Positions 23,799-35,313 are shown, counted from the stretch's first letter. The stretch is DNA of 64,000 nucleotides from Betaproteobacteria bacterium (GCA_018970545.1 JAGWWC010000005.1:1-64000), one strand, 5' to 3'. The notes: generated by a model not told the origin, from the letters alone. Numbers and translations: made by a program.

Positions 23799-24875
23799 TT
23801 AGCCCTCTTTCTTGCCATGTGATGGCCGGTCGCGCAGCTCTTGATTCACCTGTCGACGAAACTCAGGAAGTCGTCGCACCATCGCTGCACTCTTTTCCCA
23901 ATCGGCCTGGTGCTGCAAAGGATACACACCCACGTATTTTCCCGGCTCCAGAATGCTGGACATCACCAGACTCATGGGTCCAATGATTGTCCCTTCAGCG
24001 ATTTCAAGATGGCCGAGAATTCCGGCCGCACCGCCAATCTGACAAAAAGCGCCAATCCTCGCGCTACCGGCGATCCCCACGCAGCCCGCGATTGCGGTGT
24101 GCCGGCCAATCACGACGTTGTGCGCAATCTGGATCTGGTTGTCCAGTTTCACTCCATGCTCAATCACTGTGGCATCCAGGGTGCCGCGATCAATCGTTGT
24201 ATTGGCACCAATCTCGACATCGTCACCAATGAGCACCCCACCCACCTGCGGAATCTTGAGCCACGAACGATCCGACTGAGGCGCAAAACCAAACCCATCG
24301 CTGCCGATTACTGCGCCGCTGTGAATCAGTGCACGGGCTCCAATCCGACATCCTGGGGCGATGGTGACCCGCGGGTGAAGATGGGAACCTGCGCCGATGC
24401 TCACCCCCTCGCCCAGAATACAGCCGGCGTCGACATCGGTATCCTCATCAATGATCGCGCCCGAGCCGACCACCACGCCCGGCCCGATACTGACCCGGAC
24501 GCCCAACGTGACCCCAGGCCCGAGAATCGCCGATGGATGAACCACGGTATGTGGCACCAGTGCCTGACGGTTTCTTCGATTGAGCCAGCCAGCCGCCTTC
24601 GCGAAAAACAAATACGGATCGTGTGTCTCAATGAGCGTGCAAGATAGGCCCATTTGACGGGCTGCTGCGGCGTCGCTGACCACCACCACAGAGGCCTGCG
24701 TCGCCCTGAGCTGCTCGCGATAGCGAGGCGACGAGAGAAAACTGGCGCACCCCTGGCGGGCGCTCGCCAGGCTCGCAAAGCGATCGATGCGGGTGCTGGG
24801 GTCACCCATTACGGTGGCCGAAAACCGCTCTGCCAATTCCCCGGCCGTGATGGAGGGATCGTAACTGGCGTCCAT
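23799..24875 (-). CDS. lpxD: UDP-3-O-(3-hydroxyacyl)glucosamine N-acyltransferase
   Basis: Left-handed beta-helix repeats; [42 protein letters not shown]. Confidence 0.97.
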   Translation of the reverse strand: MDASYDPSITAGELAERFSATVMGDPSTRIDRFASLASARQGCASFLSSPRYREQLRATQASVVVVSDAAAARQMGLSCTLIETHDPYLFFAKAAGWLNRRNRQALVPHTVVHPSAILGPGVTLGVRVSIGPGVVVGSGAIIDEDTDVDAGCILGEGVSIGAGSHLHPRVTIAPGCRIGARALIHSGAVIGSDGFGFAPQSDRSWLKIPQVGGVLIGDDVEIGANTTIDRGTLDATVIEHGVKLDNQIQIAHNVVIGRHTAIAGCVGIAGSARIGAFCQIGGAAGILGHLEIAEGTIIGPMSLVMSSILEPGKYVGVYPLQHQADWEKSAAMVRRLPEFRRQVNQELRDRPSHGKKEG

Positions 24876-24892
24876 GTGCGGCCCGCTGATCC

Positions 24893-25432
24893 TCAGCGTG
24901 CTGGAGTATTCAAAGCGCGAATCACCTTGTCCGTGATGTCGATTCTGGACGATGCGTAGACCGCCTCCTGAAAGATGATGTCGAACTTCTCCGCCTCGGC
25001 GATCTGACGAATCACCCGGTTGGCCCGCTCGACCACGCCTGCAATCTCCTCGTTACGCCGCTGATTGAGATCCTCGCGAAACTCGCGCTGCCGACGCTGC
25101 AAATCACGCTCCAACTCCGCAATTTCGCGCTGCCGCTTCTGCCGCTCTGTTTCCGGCATAACGGTGGCATCGCGCTCGAGTTTGTTGGAGATTTCTTTAA
25201 ATTTATTGGCAGACTCTTGAATCTGCTTTTCGCGCTTGGCGAACTCTTGTTCGAGCTTTTGCTGCGAGAGTTTCGCCGGTGTGGAGTCCCGCAAAATTCG
25301 TTCGATACTGACCACACCAATGCGGACCTCCTGAGCGGCGCTCTGCGCGATCGGCAGCAGGCCCAACACTAGGCCAAGGCCCGTCAGCCTGAGAATCCGT
25401 CGACTGCTCTGGACAAAAGTGTCGATGCGCAT
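24893..25432 (-). CDS. OmpH/Skp family periplasmic chaperone
   Basis: Signal peptide, [14 protein letters not shown], long charged helix; located between lpxD and bamA. Confidence 0.93.
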   Translation of the reverse strand: MRIDTFVQSSRRILRLTGLGLVLGLLPIAQSAAQEVRIGVVSIERILRDSTPAKLSQQKLEQEFAKREKQIQESANKFKEISNKLERDATVMPETERQKRQREIAELERDLQRRQREFREDLNQRRNEEIAGVVERANRVIRQIAEAEKFDIIFQEAVYASSRIDITDKVIRALNTPAR

Positions 25433-25486
25433 GCGCTACTTTCCGCGTTCAAAACCCGTTGAATTCTCGCACGAATGCAGTCGGCC

Positions 25487-27859
25487 CTAAAAACCGGTGC
25501 CAATCTGAAACTGAAGGCCCTGTGTTCGATCGCCAGGCTGCTTCCTGAGCGTGCGGCCCATACTGAGCTTCAGCGGCCCGACCGGCGAGAGCCAAGAAAG
25601 GCCGACGCCCGTCGCTGCGCGCAAGTCATCAAACCCAGGGGTCTGCGCCTCCTGCCACACACTGCCCACATCAAAATACGCAAAAACGCGAATGGTCCGA
25701 TCCTGCGTCATTCCTGGCAGCGGAAAGAGCAACTCCGAGTTCAATAAAAGCCGTTGATTGCCGCCAAGTGCCCCGCCGTTACTGGAACGCGGACCAATCC
25801 CACCAGGGGCGAAGCTTCGCACCGAGCCAATACCGCCGACGTAATAATTTTTAAGTATTGGAAAGGTTTTGCCTCCCAGGCCCTCGCCCCGGCCGATCTC
25901 GCCATTGAGTGCCAGGGTCACGGTCCTGCTGATGGGGTAGTAATACTGGTGCCCATATTCGAAACGAATGTACTCCAGCATGCCAAACGGCGTTGCATAC
26001 TCAAGGTTCACATGCTGGCGACGGCCACGCGTCGGAGCGATCGCACTGTCTCGCGAGTCTCGGACCCATCCCAGTGTCGCGAAGTAGGCATCCAAATTCT
26101 CCTGCTTAAATCGTTCTCTGACCTCCCGCACAATCTCTGCTGGCCAGGCACTCTCGCTCCCACCATAGCGGTTATTCTCAGCGCCCACACCGAAGAAAAT
26201 TCGGTCCTCTTCTGTATACGGAATCCCAAATCGAATTCCCGCACCCTGCGTTGTGATGTTGTAAAGGTTCTGGGCATCAAATTGGATGGGGAAAAATCGG
26301 CGGCTATAGACATCGATCGACCGGCTCACACCGTCATCAGTCCAGTAGGGATCCACATGATTGATGACCAAGGTTTGCCGCAACTGACTATTGTTGACTT
26401 CGAGTGACAGATTCGTTCCAGTGCCCAGAAAGTTCTGCTGAAAGATGGATGCATTGATGATGAAATTCTCGGTACTGGATACGCCCACGCCCAATGAAAT
26501 TGTGCCCAGAGGACGCTCTTCGACCCGCACGCCAACGTCCACCTGGTCCTGAGTGCCCACAACGGGTACGGTGTCAATCTCGACCTGACGAAAATATCCA
26601 AGCCGATCAATTCGATTTCTCGATAGGCGAAGGCGATCGCCGTCGTACCAAGAGGCCTCCAGTTGCCGCATTTCACGACGAATGACCTCGTCACGGGTCC
26701 GAGTATTACCGCTGATATTGATGTTTCGAACATAGACACGGCGGCCAGAGTCAATCTGAAGCGCAAAATTAACAGTCCGGCTCTCGCGATCAATCTGGGG
26801 AACCGGCGTCACGCTGGCAAAGGCGTACCCAAGCTCACCGAGGCGGTCTGAAATCGCTTTTGTAATGGCCTGAAGGCGCTGATTGGAGAAAACCTCACCC
26901 GGCTTGACCGTGATGAACTTTGCAAACTCAGACTCCCGTCCCAGCGTGTCCCCCGCCAGCCGGACGTCTTTCAGCGTATATTTTTCTCCTTCATTGATCA
27001 CAATCGTGATGAACACATCGCGTCGATCCGGTGATAGCGACACCTGTGTCGAATCAACGGCAAACTCGAGATACCCACGATTGAGGTAAAAGGAGCGCAG
27101 CGACTCAAGATCTCCGGTCAGTTTTTGGCGCGAGTACTGGTCCGCCTTGGTATACCAGGAGGCCCAGTTCGGGCTACCCAGTCGAAACTCCTCCAGCAAG
27201 AGTGACTCTTTAAACGCCTTGGCCCCTAGAATCCGGATTTGTTTAATGCGGGCATCTTCCCCTTCCACTATTGCGAGCTGAACCGCCACTCGATTGCGCT
27301 CGAGCGGGGTGATCGTGGAGACGATCCGGACATTGTATTTTCCGCGGCCGAGGTATTGGCGTTTGAGTTCCTGCTCGGCCCGATCAAGCAGCGCCCGATC
27401 AAAAATTCGGGACTCGGCAAGCCCAGTGTCACGCAACGACTTCAGAAGCTGATCCTTGGTGAACTCCTTTGATCCAGCGATTTCGACCGCACCAATTGCG
27501 GGCCGCTCCTCCACACTGATCACGAGCACTTCGCCCTCGAGCTCGATGCGCACGTCTTTGAAAAAACCAGTCGCAAATAAAGTCCTGACCGCCTCCGCAG
27601 TGCCTTGCTCTGTCACGCGATCACCGATTTGAAGCGGCAGGTAGGAAAAGACGGTGCCGGGCTCAATCCGCTGCAGGCCCTCGATTCGAATGTCGCGGAT
27701 AGGGCGGCCGAGGGGGGAAGCTGCTGCCGCAGCGCTGGGCTGAGAAAACTGTGCCACGACGGGAGCGGAAAAGGCCGCGGTACAGACAACCAGGCCTCCG
27801 AGGCAGAGGTGCCGTAGCCGCCAGTAAGGCCTGTACTTAGAGCTCACACCATTGCGCAT
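25487..27859 (-). CDS. bamA: Outer membrane protein assembly factor BamA
   Basis: POTRA domains (IRDIRIEGLQRIEPGTVFSYLP...), C-terminal beta barrel with GGIGSVRSFAPGGIGPR and terminal FQIGTGF; exact start (27859 or 27883) uncertain. Confidence 0.96.
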   Translation of the reverse strand: MRNGVSSKYRPYWRLRHLCLGGLVVCTAAFSAPVVAQFSQPSAAAAASPLGRPIRDIRIEGLQRIEPGTVFSYLPLQIGDRVTEQGTAEAVRTLFATGFFKDVRIELEGEVLVISVEERPAIGAVEIAGSKEFTKDQLLKSLRDTGLAESRIFDRALLDRAEQELKRQYLGRGKYNVRIVSTITPLERNRVAVQLAIVEGEDARIKQIRILGAKAFKESLLLEEFRLGSPNWASWYTKADQYSRQKLTGDLESLRSFYLNRGYLEFAVDSTQVSLSPDRRDVFITIVINEGEKYTLKDVRLAGDTLGRESEFAKFITVKPGEVFSNQRLQAITKAISDRLGELGYAFASVTPVPQIDRESRTVNFALQIDSGRRVYVRNINISGNTRTRDEVIRREMRQLEASWYDGDRLRLSRNRIDRLGYFRQVEIDTVPVVGTQDQVDVGVRVEERPLGTISLGVGVSSTENFIINASIFQQNFLGTGTNLSLEVNNSQLRQTLVINHVDPYWTDDGVSRSIDVYSRRFFPIQFDAQNLYNITTQGAGIRFGIPYTEEDRIFFGVGAENNRYGGSESAWPAEIVREVRERFKQENLDAYFATLGWVRDSRDSAIAPTRGRRQHVNLEYATPFGMLEYIRFEYGHQYYYPISRTVTLALNGEIGRGEGLGGKTFPILKNYYVGGIGSVRSFAPGGIGPRSSNGGALGGNQRLLLNSELLFPLPGMTQDRTIRVFAYFDVGSVWQEAQTPGFDDLRAATGVGLSWLSPVGPLKLSMGRTLRKQPGDRTQGLQFQIGTGF

Positions 27860-27869
27860 ACTGTCTCGT

Positions 27870-29183
27870 TCACCAGCCCGCAAGCCGGGCTAAATCGTTA
27901 AAAAGGGCGACGGCGGTGAGGGCCATAATCAAGGCAACACCGATACGACGGCCCGTCTCTTGAATCTCAGCCGATAGGGGCTGACCCCGGACCAGCTCCC
28001 ACAGATAATACATAAGGTGTCCCCCGTCCAGCATCGGTATCGGCAAAAGGTTGAGTACAGCGATGCTGATACTAATCAGCGCGAGAAACCCCACGAATGC
28101 CTTCAGGCCGTTATCGGCTGACTGGCCCGCCGCGTCCGCAATCGTGACGGGACCACTGATTTGCCGCCAGGAAAGCTCGCCGGTCAGCATTCTTCCCAGC
28201 GCCCGGACGGTCAACAGACTCATCTCCCAGGTTCGGGTTACGCCTTTGGTCAAGGCCTGCAACGGCTCATCAGCGACATGGGCGGTCTCGACCTCGGCGC
28301 CCACGACCGCGCCGATACGAAAGATGCCGTCCTGGCCAGCTCGGGCGGTGATCACGACGCGTTCCGTCTGATGGCCGTCAGACACCATCAGCTCAATCGG
28401 TTTGCCCTGCGATTCCTTGATCCTGGCAATCACAACATCGGGCTGGCGGACCTCTTCTTGACCAACGCGAAGAATGCGATCGCCATCCCGCAGTCCAGCC
28501 GCCTGGGCAACGCTGCCTTCTTGCACGCGGATGACGCGCACGGATTTGCTCATTGGCGCCAGCCCAAGTGCCGCGACTGTCGCTGAAGGATCATTACCCT
28601 CGCCACGATCGCCCCCTTGGGGGGTCGCGATCGGCACTGCCACCGAAATCATTTCACTGCCAGCTCTTTGCACCTTCACCACAATGGAGGTAGCGCCCTC
28701 GCCGACCAAAGCCTGGGCGATACGCCAACGTAGATCATGAAAGCTCGTCACCTCATGGCTGCCAATGCCAATCACACGATCCCCTTCGCGTAACCCGACT
28801 GAGGCCGCTGCAGACTCGGCTTTGGGCTGTGCCAGCACAGCAATCGGCTCTTCACGGCCCGAATAAAATAAGACTGCATAGGCCAGCGCAGCAAAAATGA
28901 GATTGGCCAGCGGGCCAGCGAATACGATCCAAGCACGTGCGGCGAGCGGTTTTGCCTCAAACTGGGGCTCATCCATCTTGACGTAGCCGCCGAGCGGAAT
29001 GGCGGCAACTACCCACTCAGTGTTCGAGCGCATGGAGCGCCACTTCAGCATCGCCCGGCCAAATCCGATCGAGAACCGCTCGACCGCAACGCCGCATTGG
29101 CGGGCTGCGAGGTAATGTCCCATCTCATGCACAAAGACGAGAATCGCGATTGCGAGCAGGAAAAACAAAACAGTCGTCATCAT
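27870..29183 (-). CDS. rseP: RIP metalloprotease RseP
   Basis: VFVHEMGHYLAARQCGV (HExxH), two PDZ regions, LNLLPIPMLDGGHL. Confidence 0.97.
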   Translation of the reverse strand: MMTTVLFFLLAIAILVFVHEMGHYLAARQCGVAVERFSIGFGRAMLKWRSMRSNTEWVVAAIPLGGYVKMDEPQFEAKPLAARAWIVFAGPLANLIFAALAYAVLFYSGREEPIAVLAQPKAESAAASVGLREGDRVIGIGSHEVTSFHDLRWRIAQALVGEGATSIVVKVQRAGSEMISVAVPIATPQGGDRGEGNDPSATVAALGLAPMSKSVRVIRVQEGSVAQAAGLRDGDRILRVGQEEVRQPDVVIARIKESQGKPIELMVSDGHQTERVVITARAGQDGIFRIGAVVGAEVETAHVADEPLQALTKGVTRTWEMSLLTVRALGRMLTGELSWRQISGPVTIADAAGQSADNGLKAFVGFLALISISIAVLNLLPIPMLDGGHLMYYLWELVRGQPLSAEIQETGRRIGVALIMALTAVALFNDLARLAGW

Positions 29184-29194
29184 GGCAGCCCGAA

Positions 29195-30445
29195 TTATCC
29201 CGCGATTTTGGCAACGCGTGCCCGTGCGATTTCGCGAGCCTCCCGATCGATTTCCAGCAGCTCACCCACGCTGGCTGGCAAGGTCGCAGCCGACTTGCTG
29301 AGATGCGTCAGCGTGCCCTCGACCACTCCAAATATCTCACCAAAACGAATGCGCTCGCCGAGAAAAGCCTCCACCGCGATTTCGTTGGCGGCATTTAAGA
29401 CAGCGGGGGCGCCGCCGCCCGTTCGCAACGAAGCACGCGCAAGGCCCAAAGACGGAAAGCGCTCCGTATCCGGCGGCTCAAAATCGAGCCGTTGAGATGA
29501 CTGCCAATCAAGGGGCTTCACTGGCGCATGAATTCGTGCAGGCCAACTCATCGCACAAGCGATCGGTGTCCGCATATCGGGGGAGCCCAGCTGCGCAAGG
29601 ATTGAACCATCATCAAACTCCACCATCGAATGCACCACACTCTGAGGGTGCACCACCACCTCGATGGCGGAGTCGGGAAGGGAGAAGAGCCAATGGGCCT
29701 CAATGAGCTCTAGGCCCTTATTCATCATCGTGGCCGAATCGACTGAAATTTTCCGGCCCATCGACCAGTTGGGATGTGCGATCGCTTCGCTCACGGATGC
29801 CGAAAATATGCGGGCCTTCTCCCAGGACCGAAATGGGCCGCCTGAGGCGGTCAGCAGCAGACGGCGCACCCCAGCGGGTGGCTGAAAGCATCGGTAGTTT
29901 TCGCCTAGACACTGAAAAATCGCGTTGTGCTCACTGTCAACGGGTAAAACAGCCGCACCACCGAGACGTGCTGCCTCCACCATCAACGGCCCGGCCATCA
30001 CCAGAGCCTCTTTGTTGGCCAAAAGAATTTTCTTGCCGGCGCGGGCAGCCGCCAACACCGAGGCCAGCCCTGCCGCCCCAACAATGCCGGCTACCATCAT
30101 GTCGACCTCGGGCACCACCGCCGCAGTGACCAGGCCCTCCGGGCCGGCCAACACATTGATGCGCGCGCCCCAGGCAGTCTCACGCAAACGTATCTGTAGT
30201 GTCTGCGCGGCATCCACGTCAGTCATCACCACCCAGCGGGGCTTGAAACGTTCGCAGTCCCGAAGCATCGGTTCGACCTGCCGATGCGCAGTCAGCACTT
30301 CTGCCCGAAAACGCTCGGGATGCAGGCCGATCAGATCCAGAGTGCTCTGACCAATCGATCCTGTTGATCCGAAAACAGCTACCCCCTGCACACGATATCC
30401 TTTTGCCCTCTCGGCTCTTCGATTACCCAGGGCCGCTACGCCCAA
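29195..30445 (-). CDS. dxr: 1-deoxy-D-xylulose-5-phosphate reductoisomerase
   Basis: VAVFGSTGSIGQSTLDLI, LLANKEALVMAG, LPVDSEHNAIFQCL; start may be internal (GTG at about 30388) because the track ORF overlaps cdsA. Confidence 0.96.
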   Translation of the reverse strand: MGVAALGNRRAERAKGYRVQGVAVFGSTGSIGQSTLDLIGLHPERFRAEVLTAHRQVEPMLRDCERFKPRWVVMTDVDAAQTLQIRLRETAWGARINVLAGPEGLVTAAVVPEVDMMVAGIVGAAGLASVLAAARAGKKILLANKEALVMAGPLMVEAARLGGAAVLPVDSEHNAIFQCLGENYRCFQPPAGVRRLLLTASGGPFRSWEKARIFSASVSEAIAHPNWSMGRKISVDSATMMNKGLELIEAHWLFSLPDSAIEVVVHPQSVVHSMVEFDDGSILAQLGSPDMRTPIACAMSWPARIHAPVKPLDWQSSQRLDFEPPDTERFPSLGLARASLRTGGGAPAVLNAANEIAVEAFLGERIRFGEIFGVVEGTLTHLSKSAATLPASVGELLEIDREAREIARARVAKIAG

Positions 30446-31307
30446 GCTCCAGCAGACTCACCATGGCCATTGTCACCGGAAAGACTGCCATCAGTGCATC
30501 GATTCGATCCAGCACGCCGCCATGGCCAGGCAAGAGACCACTGGAGTCCTTGACACCGCGGAGTCGCTTTAGCAGAGACTCATACAAATCGCCCACGACA
30601 CTGACCAACGTCATCAGAATTACAAACAAAAATAAAAATACTCCGCCCACCTGCTCGCCAATCAAGCCAAAGATGGTCGGCCCAAGCGTGCCGGACTCGC
30701 CACTATCCAGCTGGGTAGCCATTACCGCCAAAAGCAGATTGCCTGCAAGCGCGCCAAAAACACCCTCCCAGGTTTTGCCGGGGCTGATGGACGGCGCGAG
30801 CTTTTTCCGGCCGAAGGCCCGCCCAGCGAAATATGCAGCCGTATCGGCTACCCATACCAACAGCAGGACCGATAAGAGAAAAGATTTTCCGATCCCGTCG
30901 GCCTGCAGCAGCGCACACCAAGTCACAAAACAAAAAACAAATGCCGCCAAGGGCCCAAAGCCAGACGAACCACCGATGCTGCGGCCCCGTGACAACGCGA
31001 GTGGAACAGCCACCACCCACATCAGCGTGACAAGGAGATAGAGCGACAGTAGGTCAGCACCCTGGCCGTCTGCGGCAAGCATGACTGGAGGGAAAAACAG
31101 CAGGCTTGCTATGCCCACCAGCCCGAAGGCCGCTGCAATCGCAGCCGAGTGCCACGGCCGTAGACCCACCAAGCCCAGCCACTCATAGAGTGCCGCCGTC
31201 ATGATGCCCAACAGCAACACATCAAATGCGAACGCGGGTGCCCAGAGGGCAGCGCCGACCAAAACGATAAGGACAGAGACCGCGGTTAGGACGCGGGTGC
31301 GGAGCAT
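30423..31307 (-). CDS. cdsA: Phosphatidate cytidylyltransferase
   Basis: Multi-[52 protein letters not shown]. Confidence 0.97.
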   Translation of the reverse strand: MLRTRVLTAVSVLIVLVGAALWAPAFAFDVLLLGIMTAALYEWLGLVGLRPWHSAAIAAAFGLVGIASLLFFPPVMLAADGQGADLLSLYLLVTLMWVVAVPLALSRGRSIGGSSGFGPLAAFVFCFVTWCALLQADGIGKSFLLSVLLLVWVADTAAYFAGRAFGRKKLAPSISPGKTWEGVFGALAGNLLLAVMATQLDSGESGTLGPTIFGLIGEQVGGVFLFLFVILMTLVSVVGDLYESLLKRLRGVKDSSGLLPGHGGVLDRIDALMAVFPVTMAMVSLLELGRSGPG

Positions 31308-32071
31308 GCCTGGGCGACCTGAGCAGAGGTTCTGCCAAATCGACGTTCACGCTTTTGATAAGACTCGATCGCGAGATCGAGTTGGACCTCGTCAAACTCG
31401 GGCCAGTAACAGTCGGTGAAATAAAACTCCGTGTACGCAAGCTGCCACAGGAGAAAATTGCTGATGCGTTCCTCTCCGCCAGTCCGGATAAACAAATCCG
31501 GCTCCGGCGCATAGTTCATCGCAAGGTGTGGGGCCAGCAACTCTTCAGCGATCGGCACGCCGGGCTGTGCCAACTGAGGCTGCTGATCGAGCATTTTCCG
31601 AGTAGCCTGCAAGATGTCCCAGCGGCCCCCATAGTTGGCCGCTACCGTCAGATGAAACCGGTCGTTCATTGCGGTGGCCGATTCGGCACGCGAGATGGCA
31701 GCACGAAGATTTTTGTTAAATGCACTGAGATCCCCGATCACGCGCAGCCGCACCCCATTTTCTTTCAGCTCACGGACTTCGCGCTCCAAGGCCTTGATGA
31801 ACAGCCCCATCAAAAAAGATACCTCTTCCTCGGGCCGACGCCAGTTCTCAGAGCTAAAGGCGAACACGCTCAAGTACCGCACCCCGCGACGCATGCAGGC
31901 CTCGACCACTTGACGCAAGGCGGCTACCCCGCGCTCATGTCCAACCATACGAGGCAGATGGCGGGCATTGGCCCAACGGCCATTGCCGTCCATGATGACT
32001 GCAATATGCTGCGGGACAGCATGGACCGACGGGATCACCAAGGTGGAGCTTTGGGTTTCGGATGTGGACAT
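31286..32071 (-). CDS. uppS: Undecaprenyl diphosphate synthase
   Basis: [69 protein letters not shown]. Confidence 0.98.
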   Translation of the reverse strand: MSTSETQSSTLVIPSVHAVPQHIAVIMDGNGRWANARHLPRMVGHERGVAALRQVVEACMRRGVRYLSVFAFSSENWRRPEEEVSFLMGLFIKALEREVRELKENGVRLRVIGDLSAFNKNLRAAISRAESATAMNDRFHLTVAANYGGRWDILQATRKMLDQQPQLAQPGVPIAEELLAPHLAMNYAPEPDLFIRTGGEERISNFLLWQLAYTEFYFTDCYWPEFDEVQLDLAIESYQKRERRFGRTSAQVAQACSAPAS

Positions 32072-32105
32072 TGATCTCTTCTCGGGCTTGTGCGCTCGTC
32101 AGGGC

Positions 32106-32669
32106 TTAAACCGTCATGATCTCTGACTCCTTCTGAGCCAGCAGTTTATCAATCTCTGCAATATGTTTATCGGTGAGCTTCTGAGTGTCATCCTGGGCCC
32201 GCCGCTCTTCGTCTTCGGAGATGAGCTTGTCCTTGACCAGTTTTTTGAGTGCCTCATTGGCGTCCCGACGGATGTTGCGAACGGCAATCTTGGTCTCTTC
32301 GCCCTCGTGCTTGATAACCTTGGTCAACTCCCTTCGGCGCTCCTCAGTCAAGGCGGGCATGGGCACGCGAATCAGATCGCCTGATGTTGCCGGATTGAGC
32401 CCCAAATCCGACTCTCGAATGGCCTTCTCGACAACTGCCACCATCTTTTTCTCCCAAGGCTGCACCCCGATCGTGCGGCTATCGATCAGGGTGACATTGG
32501 CCACCTGATGTAGCGGCGATGGGTTGCCATAGTAGTCCACTTGTATGTGGTCCATCAGGCCAGTGTGCGCCCGGCCCGTGCGGACCTTGGACAGATTGAG
32601 TTTTAAATTCTCGATCGTCTTGCCCATCTTCTGATCGGCACTGGTTCGAACTTCCTGGGGTGTTTTCAT
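32106..32669 (-). CDS. frr: Ribosome recycling factor
   Basis: [36 protein letters not shown]. Confidence 0.98.
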   Translation of the reverse strand: MKTPQEVRTSADQKMGKTIENLKLNLSKVRTGRAHTGLMDHIQVDYYGNPSPLHQVANVTLIDSRTIGVQPWEKKMVAVVEKAIRESDLGLNPATSGDLIRVPMPALTEERRRELTKVIKHEGEETKIAVRNIRRDANEALKKLVKDKLISEDEERRAQDDTQKLTDKHIAEIDKLLAQKESEIMTV

Positions 32670-32708
32670 GATGTTTTCCGCTGGCTATCGTCCGGGTGAG
32701 CCTCTGGC

Positions 32709-33419
32709 CTAAACATGGACCAGGGTGCCCTCAGCTTCGCCACGAATGATTCGGGCAAGTGCTCCAGGCTTGAAGATACTGAATACACGAATCGGCAGCT
32801 TCTGGTCCCGACAAAGAGCAAAAGCGGTCGCATCCATGACCTTTAGGTTTCGCGAAATGGCTTCATCAAAAGTGACTGCCTCGTAACGCTTGGCTTGAGG
32901 GTCTTTGGCTGGGTCGCTGGTGTAGACCCCGTCGACCTTCGTCGCCTTGAGCACGATCTCTGCGCCGACCTCGGCTCCTCGTAAAGCAGCCGCCGTGTCG
33001 GTTGTGAAAAACGGGTTTCCGGTTCCGGCTGCAAATACGACAATTTTGCCCTCTTCAAGGTAGCGGATCGCCTTGGGGCGAATGTAAGGCTCAACCACTT
33101 GATCGATTCTCAGCGCCGACTGCACCCGGGCCACCAGCCCTGCGCGACGCATTGCATCCTGCAGGGCCAACGCATTCATCACGGTAGCGATCATGCCCAT
33201 GTAATCGGCCGTCGCGCGATCCATACCCGAGGCCCCGAGGGCAACACCCCGAAAAATATTCCCGCCGCCAATCACCACCGCCACTTCAACACCCAAAACC
33301 GTAACCTGGGCGATCTCCTTGACGATGGAATCAATGGTCTCCCGATTGATGCCATAGGGATCCTCGCCCATCAGGGCCTCGCCGGAGAGTTTCAGCAGAA
33401 TACGTTTTGGTGATGTCAT
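32709..33419 (-). CDS. pyrH: UMP kinase
   Basis: [52 protein letters not shown]; start at MTSPKRI. Confidence 0.97.
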   Translation of the reverse strand: MTSPKRILLKLSGEALMGEDPYGINRETIDSIVKEIAQVTVLGVEVAVVIGGGNIFRGVALGASGMDRATADYMGMIATVMNALALQDAMRRAGLVARVQSALRIDQVVEPYIRPKAIRYLEEGKIVVFAAGTGNPFFTTDTAAALRGAEVGAEIVLKATKVDGVYTSDPAKDPQAKRYEAVTFDEAISRNLKVMDATAFALCRDQKLPIRVFSIFKPGALARIIRGEAEGTLVHV

Positions 33420-33420
33420 A

Positions 33421-34311
33421 TCAGGCTGCGCGGGCGGCAGCAACTTGGGCGGCAACCTCGGCCGCAAAATCATCGGCACGCCGCTCGATACCTTCGCCGA
33501 CGATGTACAAAGTAAAGGAGGCGATCGAGGCGCCTTTGCTCTTCAAAAGCTGCTCGATGGTCTGCTTGCCATCCTCGGCCTTGACAAACACCTGACCCAG
33601 CAAGGTGACCTCTTTTAAGAATTTCTGCACGGTACCTTCGACCATCTTTGCAACGATGTCTGCGGGCTTGCCCGACTCGGCAGCCTTCTCCGCCGCAATC
33701 CGTCGCTCGGTCTCAATCAGGGCCGCATCCACGCCAGAGGCATCCAAGGATTTGGGCTTTGAGGCGGCGATGTGCATCGCCAAATCTCGGCCCAGCTGCT
33801 CATCGCCCCCTACGAGGTCCACCAGAACACCGATCTTTGCGCCGCCGTGAATGTAGGAGAAGAGTTTGCCCTTCGCAGCCAACCGCGTGAAACGACGGAC
33901 ACTGATGTTCTCGCCGATCTTGCCCACCAACGCAGTGCGGACCGATTCGACCGTGCCGCCAGAAAGTGAGGCTGCGCTCAAGCCGGTGACATCCGCAACA
34001 CCCCCGGCGCACACCAGTCTGGCAACGTCGCTTGAAAAGGCAAGGAAATCATCATTTTTGGCAACAAAGTCGGTCTCGCAGTTGATCTCGACCATGGCCG
34101 CATGGGCGCCCTCAACATGAATCGACACAATGCCCTCTGCCGTCACACGGGAGGCGGCCTTGCTGGCCTTGCTCCCAAGCTTCACACGCAGAATTTCCTC
34201 GGCTTTTGTCATGTCGCCATCGGCCTCGGAGAGGGCTTTTTTGCACTCCATCATCGGGGCGTCGGTTTTCTCACGAAGCTCCTTGACCATTGCTGCGGTA
34301 ATTTCCGCCAT
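33421..34311 (-). CDS. tsf: Elongation factor Ts
   Basis: [60 protein letters not shown]. Confidence 0.98.
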   Translation of the reverse strand: MAEITAAMVKELREKTDAPMMECKKALSEADGDMTKAEEILRVKLGSKASKAASRVTAEGIVSIHVEGAHAAMVEINCETDFVAKNDDFLAFSSDVARLVCAGGVADVTGLSAASLSGGTVESVRTALVGKIGENISVRRFTRLAAKGKLFSYIHGGAKIGVLVDLVGGDEQLGRDLAMHIAASKPKSLDASGVDAALIETERRIAAEKAAESGKPADIVAKMVEGTVQKFLKEVTLLGQVFVKAEDGKQTIEQLLKSKGASIASFTLYIVGEGIERRADDFAAEVAAQVAAARAA

Positions 34312-34340
34312 TGTGTTCTCCTGGTTCAAACTCATGTTTT

Positions 34341-34371
34341 AAAAAAAGGGCCGCTCAAACTGACCGGCCCC
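34341..34371 (-). terminator. Intrinsic terminator/attenuator between rpsB and tsf
   Basis: Minus strand GGGCCG-gtcagtttgag-CGGCCC-TTTTTTT, inside the rpsB-tsf intergenic region. Confidence 0.75.
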
Positions 34372-34427
34372 TTCCGCATGCATCGGCCCAGATCTTGGGG
34401 GCCCAGTCCTCACGCCATAGAGGCCGC

Positions 34428-35177
34428 CTAGGAGGCGTCTTCCACCTCAACGAACTCATCTTGCTCATCGCGAATCGCCGAGACCACATCCGCCACGGCA
34501 TTGGCCCGACCATCAAGGATCGCGTCGGCCACAGCGCGGGTGTACAGCCGCACTGCACGGCTGGCATCGTCATTGCCCGGGATGACATAGTCCACGCCTT
34601 CAGGGGAGTGATTCGTATCGACCACGGCCACTACGGGAATGCCCAATTTGTTGGCTTCCTGGACGGCGATCTTGTGATACCCCACATCGACAACAAACAA
34701 GGCGTCGGGCAGGCCTGCCATGTCCTTAATGCCCCCTAATGTTTTGTTTAACTTGTCCATCTCACGGCCAAAAGAGAGCGCCTCTTTTTTGCTCATACGC
34801 TCAAGGCCACCCTCAGCCGTCACGGTTTCCATATCCTTGAGTCGCTTGATCGAGGTCTTCACCGTTTTGAAGTTGGTGAGCATCCCTCCCAGCCAGCGCT
34901 GATCGACGTAGGGCTGGCCTGCACGGCTCGCCTCCTCGGCGATGATTTCCCTCGACTGCCGCTTGGTGCCGACAAACAGCACGGTGCCTCTGCGCTGGGA
35001 GAGTTGTTTGATGAACTTCAGCGCGTCGCCAAGATGGCTAACGGTCTGCTCGAGGTTGATGATATGGATTTTGTTGCGATGGCCGAAAATAAATGGGGCC
35101 ATCTTGGGATTCCAGAATCGGGTCTGGTGGCCAAAGTGAACTCCGGCTTCCAGCATTTCACGCATACTGACTGACAT
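34428..35177 (-). CDS. rpsB: 30S ribosomal protein S2
   Basis: [45 protein letters not shown]. Confidence 0.98.
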   Translation of the reverse strand: MSVSMREMLEAGVHFGHQTRFWNPKMAPFIFGHRNKIHIINLEQTVSHLGDALKFIKQLSQRRGTVLFVGTKRQSREIIAEEASRAGQPYVDQRWLGGMLTNFKTVKTSIKRLKDMETVTAEGGLERMSKKEALSFGREMDKLNKTLGGIKDMAGLPDALFVVDVGYHKIAVQEANKLGIPVVAVVDTNHSPEGVDYVIPGNDDASRAVRLYTRAVADAILDGRANAVADVVSAIRDEQDEFVEVEDAS

Positions 35178-35184
35178 ACGGCTT

Positions 35185-35273
35185 CTCCTTGCAAGGGTTG
35201 GTCTCGGCACTCGAAAGAGTCTGCTGTAGCGTGGCAGGTCAAACGCCCCGCCTCCCTGCACAGACACCCTTGC
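35185..35273 (-). promoter_or_regulatory. Structured rpsB 5' leader, candidate S2 autoregulatory element
   Basis: Perfect 8-bp IR GCAAGGGT (35266-35273 on minus) / ACCCTTGC (35191-35198), inner pairs GTCTG/CAGAC and GCAGG/CCTGC, AAGGAG SD at 35185-35190 directly abutting the helix. Confidence 0.5.
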
Positions 35274-35290
35274 TTCGAATGCTTTGGTTT

Positions 35291-35313
35291 AAAAATCAGG
35301 CACAATGAGTGCC
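35291..35313 (-). terminator. Small hairpin with T-rich tail upstream of rpsB (terminator- or attenuator-like)
   Basis: Minus strand GGCAC-TCATT-GTGCC-TGATTTTT. Confidence 0.35.

Noticed and set aside
31355-32074. 239-aa plus-strand ORF
   Set aside because: Antisense to uppS along nearly its whole length; coincidental open frame.
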